Assembly: GCA_964454015.1 (NCBI GenBank)
Contig: CAYVQF010000023.1
Span: 9,303-73,302 of the forward strand
Origin: CAYVQF01 sp964454015
Lineage (GTDB): Bacteria > Myxococcota_A > Bradymonadia > UBA4248
Length of the DNA: 64,000 nucleotides
Direction: 5' to 3'
The notes beneath the pieces are model-generated. The model had not been told where the DNA came from, ran no database searches, and saw nothing but the letters and a program-made list of their open reading frames with translations. Below are positions 62,572-64,000 of the stretch, one piece after another; the first letter of the stretch is position 1, and each line of letters starts with the position of its first letter. The position numbers were made by a program, and so were the translations under genes.

Positions 62572-63969
62572 ATGGCCGAGGCGTCGCATTCAGAAGCGGA
62601 GCAGCCTGCGCGCGGTTCACTGGAGAAGGCGCTCGGGGTCTTCACCGAGCTGCGCCGCGGTGAATCCTTACCCGCCCTGTGCATGCTGCTAGCGATCTTC
62701 TCGCTGCTCGTCGGCTACTACGTGCTCAAAGCCCTGCGTGAGCCGCTGATTCTGGCTTCGGCCGAGGAGGACATGCTCCTGCTCCAGAGCTGGCGCATCC
62801 CCCAGTGGCTCAAGGACGTGCTCAGCATGCAACGCGGTCCCCAGCTCAGGGCCGCCGCCGCCGCCGGCCAGGCCCTGGTCTTGATGGCTTTCGTGCCGCT
62901 CTTTGCCTGGGTGGCGAGCCGCCTGGCGCGCGCCTCACTGGTCCTCGCGGTCACGGCCTTCTTCTTTGCCAACATCGGCCTCTTCTACCTGGCCATGCAG
63001 CTCCATCTTCCCTTTACGGGCTTCGTGTTCTTCATCTGGGTCGGGGTCTTCTCCGTGGCCATGATCGCCCTCTTCTGGTCCTTTGCCAACGACATCTACA
63101 CAGAGGAAGCGGGGAAGCGTCTCTTTCCCTTCATCGGCATCGGCGCTACCCTGGGCGCCCCCATCGGCTCTCTAGTCGCCGAGCGCCTCTTCGCCGCGGA
63201 GCAAGATCCAGCGCTGATTATCTTGGTCACGGCCGTGGCACTGTGCTTCTTTCTCGCCTTGATCGCCCTCGTCCACAGGCGAACGCCCAAGCCAAGCCAG
63301 CGCCCGCCCGAACCCAGTGACCGCGGCCTCCGCGGCGGCTTCACCCTGGTCCTGCACTCGCCCTATCTGCGGCTGCTGGCCCTGCTCATCTTGTTGCTGA
63401 ATTTGGTCAACACCACGGGTGAGTACATTTTTTCGGAGTACGCCGTCGACGCAGCCAAAGCACAGGTCGCTGCCGATCCCTCACTCAGCCTCGGCGCCAC
63501 CATCGGCGCGCTCTATGCGAGCTACTACTTCTGGGTCAACATCGTGACCTTCGTCCTGCAGGCGGTGGTCGTCTCGCGCGTGGTCAAAGTGGCTGGTGTC
63601 CGCGGGCTGGTCTTGGCCCTGCCCTTGGTCGCCCTCGGCGTCTACGCTTTGGCCGCTGGCGGTGTCGCCTTCGCCGTGATGCGCTGGGCCAAGACCGCCG
63701 AAAACGCCACGGATTACTCCCTCATGAACACGGCCAAGGCCATGCTGTGGCTGCGCACCTCACGGGAAGAGAAGTACAAAGCCAAGCAGGCCATCGACAC
63801 CTTCTTCGTCCGCTTCGGCGATTTCCTCTCAGGTATCGTGGTCATCGTAGGATCCACCTTCCTGGGGCTGGGCGTCCAGGGCATCGCCGCCTTCAACGTG
63901 CTCATGGTCTTGGTGTGGCTCGGCGTGACCTATTGGCTCTTCCGCGCCCTAGGAGCGTGTAGCGCATAG
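62572..63969 (+). CDS. ATP/ADP translocase-type (NTT/AAA family) transporter
   Basis: Integral membrane protein of 465 aa with about ten to twelve TM helices. The family pattern is seen at the start (LLAIFSLLVGYYVLKALREPLIL), in FWSFANDIYTEEAGKRLFPFIGIGA, and in the C-terminal LWLRTSREEKYKAKQAIDTFFVRFGDFLSG. Classical members exchange ATP for ADP in Rickettsia, Chlamydia and plastids; relatives in free-living bacteria have unclear substrates. The conserved Lys/Glu-rich KYKAKQAIDTFF segment is typical of the family. The gene is complete and lies 130 nt from the divergent Sfp gene. Confidence 0.85.
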   Translation: MAEASHSEAEQPARGSLEKALGVFTELRRGESLPALCMLLAIFSLLVGYYVLKALREPLILASAEEDMLLLQSWRIPQWLKDVLSMQRGPQLRAAAAAGQALVLMAFVPLFAWVASRLARASLVLAVTAFFFANIGLFYLAMQLHLPFTGFVFFIWVGVFSVAMIALFWSFANDIYTEEAGKRLFPFIGIGATLGAPIGSLVAERLFAAEQDPALIILVTAVALCFFLALIALVHRRTPKPSQRPPEPSDRGLRGGFTLVLHSPYLRLLALLILLLNLVNTTGEYIFSEYAVDAAKAQVAADPSLSLGATIGALYASYYFWVNIVTFVLQAVVVSRVVKVAGVRGLVLALPLVALGVYALAAGGVAFAVMRWAKTAENATDYSLMNTAKAMLWLRTSREEKYKAKQAIDTFFVRFGDFLSGIVVIVGSTFLGLGVQGIAAFNVLMVLVWLGVTYWLFRALGACSA

Positions 63970-64000
63970 TTCCAGAGGATCGACAAGGCGCCGGAATCAT

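Overview
The window is GC-rich (mid-60s percent by eye) and gene-dense, with strong G/C bias at third codon positions. Several traits suggest a delta-type Gram-negative bacterium, most likely Myxococcota or the Bradymonadales group: four Hanks-type Ser/Thr kinases, an FHA protein with a zinc ribbon, a short PilZ protein, three ECF sigma/anti-sigma pairs, an NtrC-type regulator, many outer-membrane lipoproteins and a thrombospondin-3/VWA surface protein. This placement is inference. No rRNA, tRNA, CRISPR array, prophage or insertion sequence was recognised, and the window reads as ordinary chromosome.

Layout. 1-500: 5' part of glnS. 737-2374: FHA protein. 2397-8083: six-gene zinc (or manganese) uptake operon on the minus strand, with an outer-membrane porin-like protein, two metal-binding lipoproteins and an ABC transporter (ATPase, permease, binding protein). 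A perfect 7-4-7 palindrome at its promoter is a probable Zur-type operator. 8333-9674: ECF sigma factor, anti-sigma factor and a YbjQ protein. 9777-16396: a set of envelope proteins (two repeat or propeller lipoproteins, a FAM20/HipA-like kinase predicted to be a lipoprotein, an OmpA-domain protein) plus a metallo-beta-lactamase-fold hydrolase. 16399-22093: a very large ArnT-like glycosyltransferase, a PilZ protein and RNase G. 22188-29408: kinase and lipoprotein, exonuclease VII subunits (the large one with an extra N-terminal domain), a glyoxalase-II-like hydrolase and a second kinase. 29496-36481: glmS, an ECF sigma/anti-sigma pair, a TerB-like protein, a small lipoprotein and an L,D-transpeptidase. 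36476-45181: ruvX and two uncharacterised proteins, then a PMT-type glycosyltransferase, lgt, a biotin carboxylase and an NtrC-family regulator. 45382-56087: repeat lipoprotein, kinase, ECF sigma with ChrR-like cupin anti-sigma, beta-barrel candidate, VWA lipoprotein with a clear terminator, and a kinase-pseudokinase protein translationally coupled to a membrane protein. 56167-63969: CDF metal exporter, class II photolyase, dCTP deaminase, a membrane-anchored E2-like acyltransferase, a phosphopantetheinyl transferase and an ATP/ADP-translocase-type carrier.

The main functional themes are envelope building and lipoprotein maturation (lgt, L,D-transpeptidase, glmS, two membrane glycosyltransferases), metal homeostasis (zinc import operon, DmeF-like exporter) and dense phospho-signalling (kinases, FHA, PilZ, NtrC, ECF cassettes). 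The most interesting items are the zinc operon with its two uncharacterised lipoproteins, the FAM20-like lipoprotein kinase, the kinase-pseudokinase pair, the HARP-like fusion on exonuclease VII, the E2-like acyltransferase lacking its catalytic histidine, and a small hydrophobic ORF with an excellent Shine-Dalgarno buried out of frame in the start of the large glycosyltransferase. All product names come from reading motifs by eye; no database search was possible.
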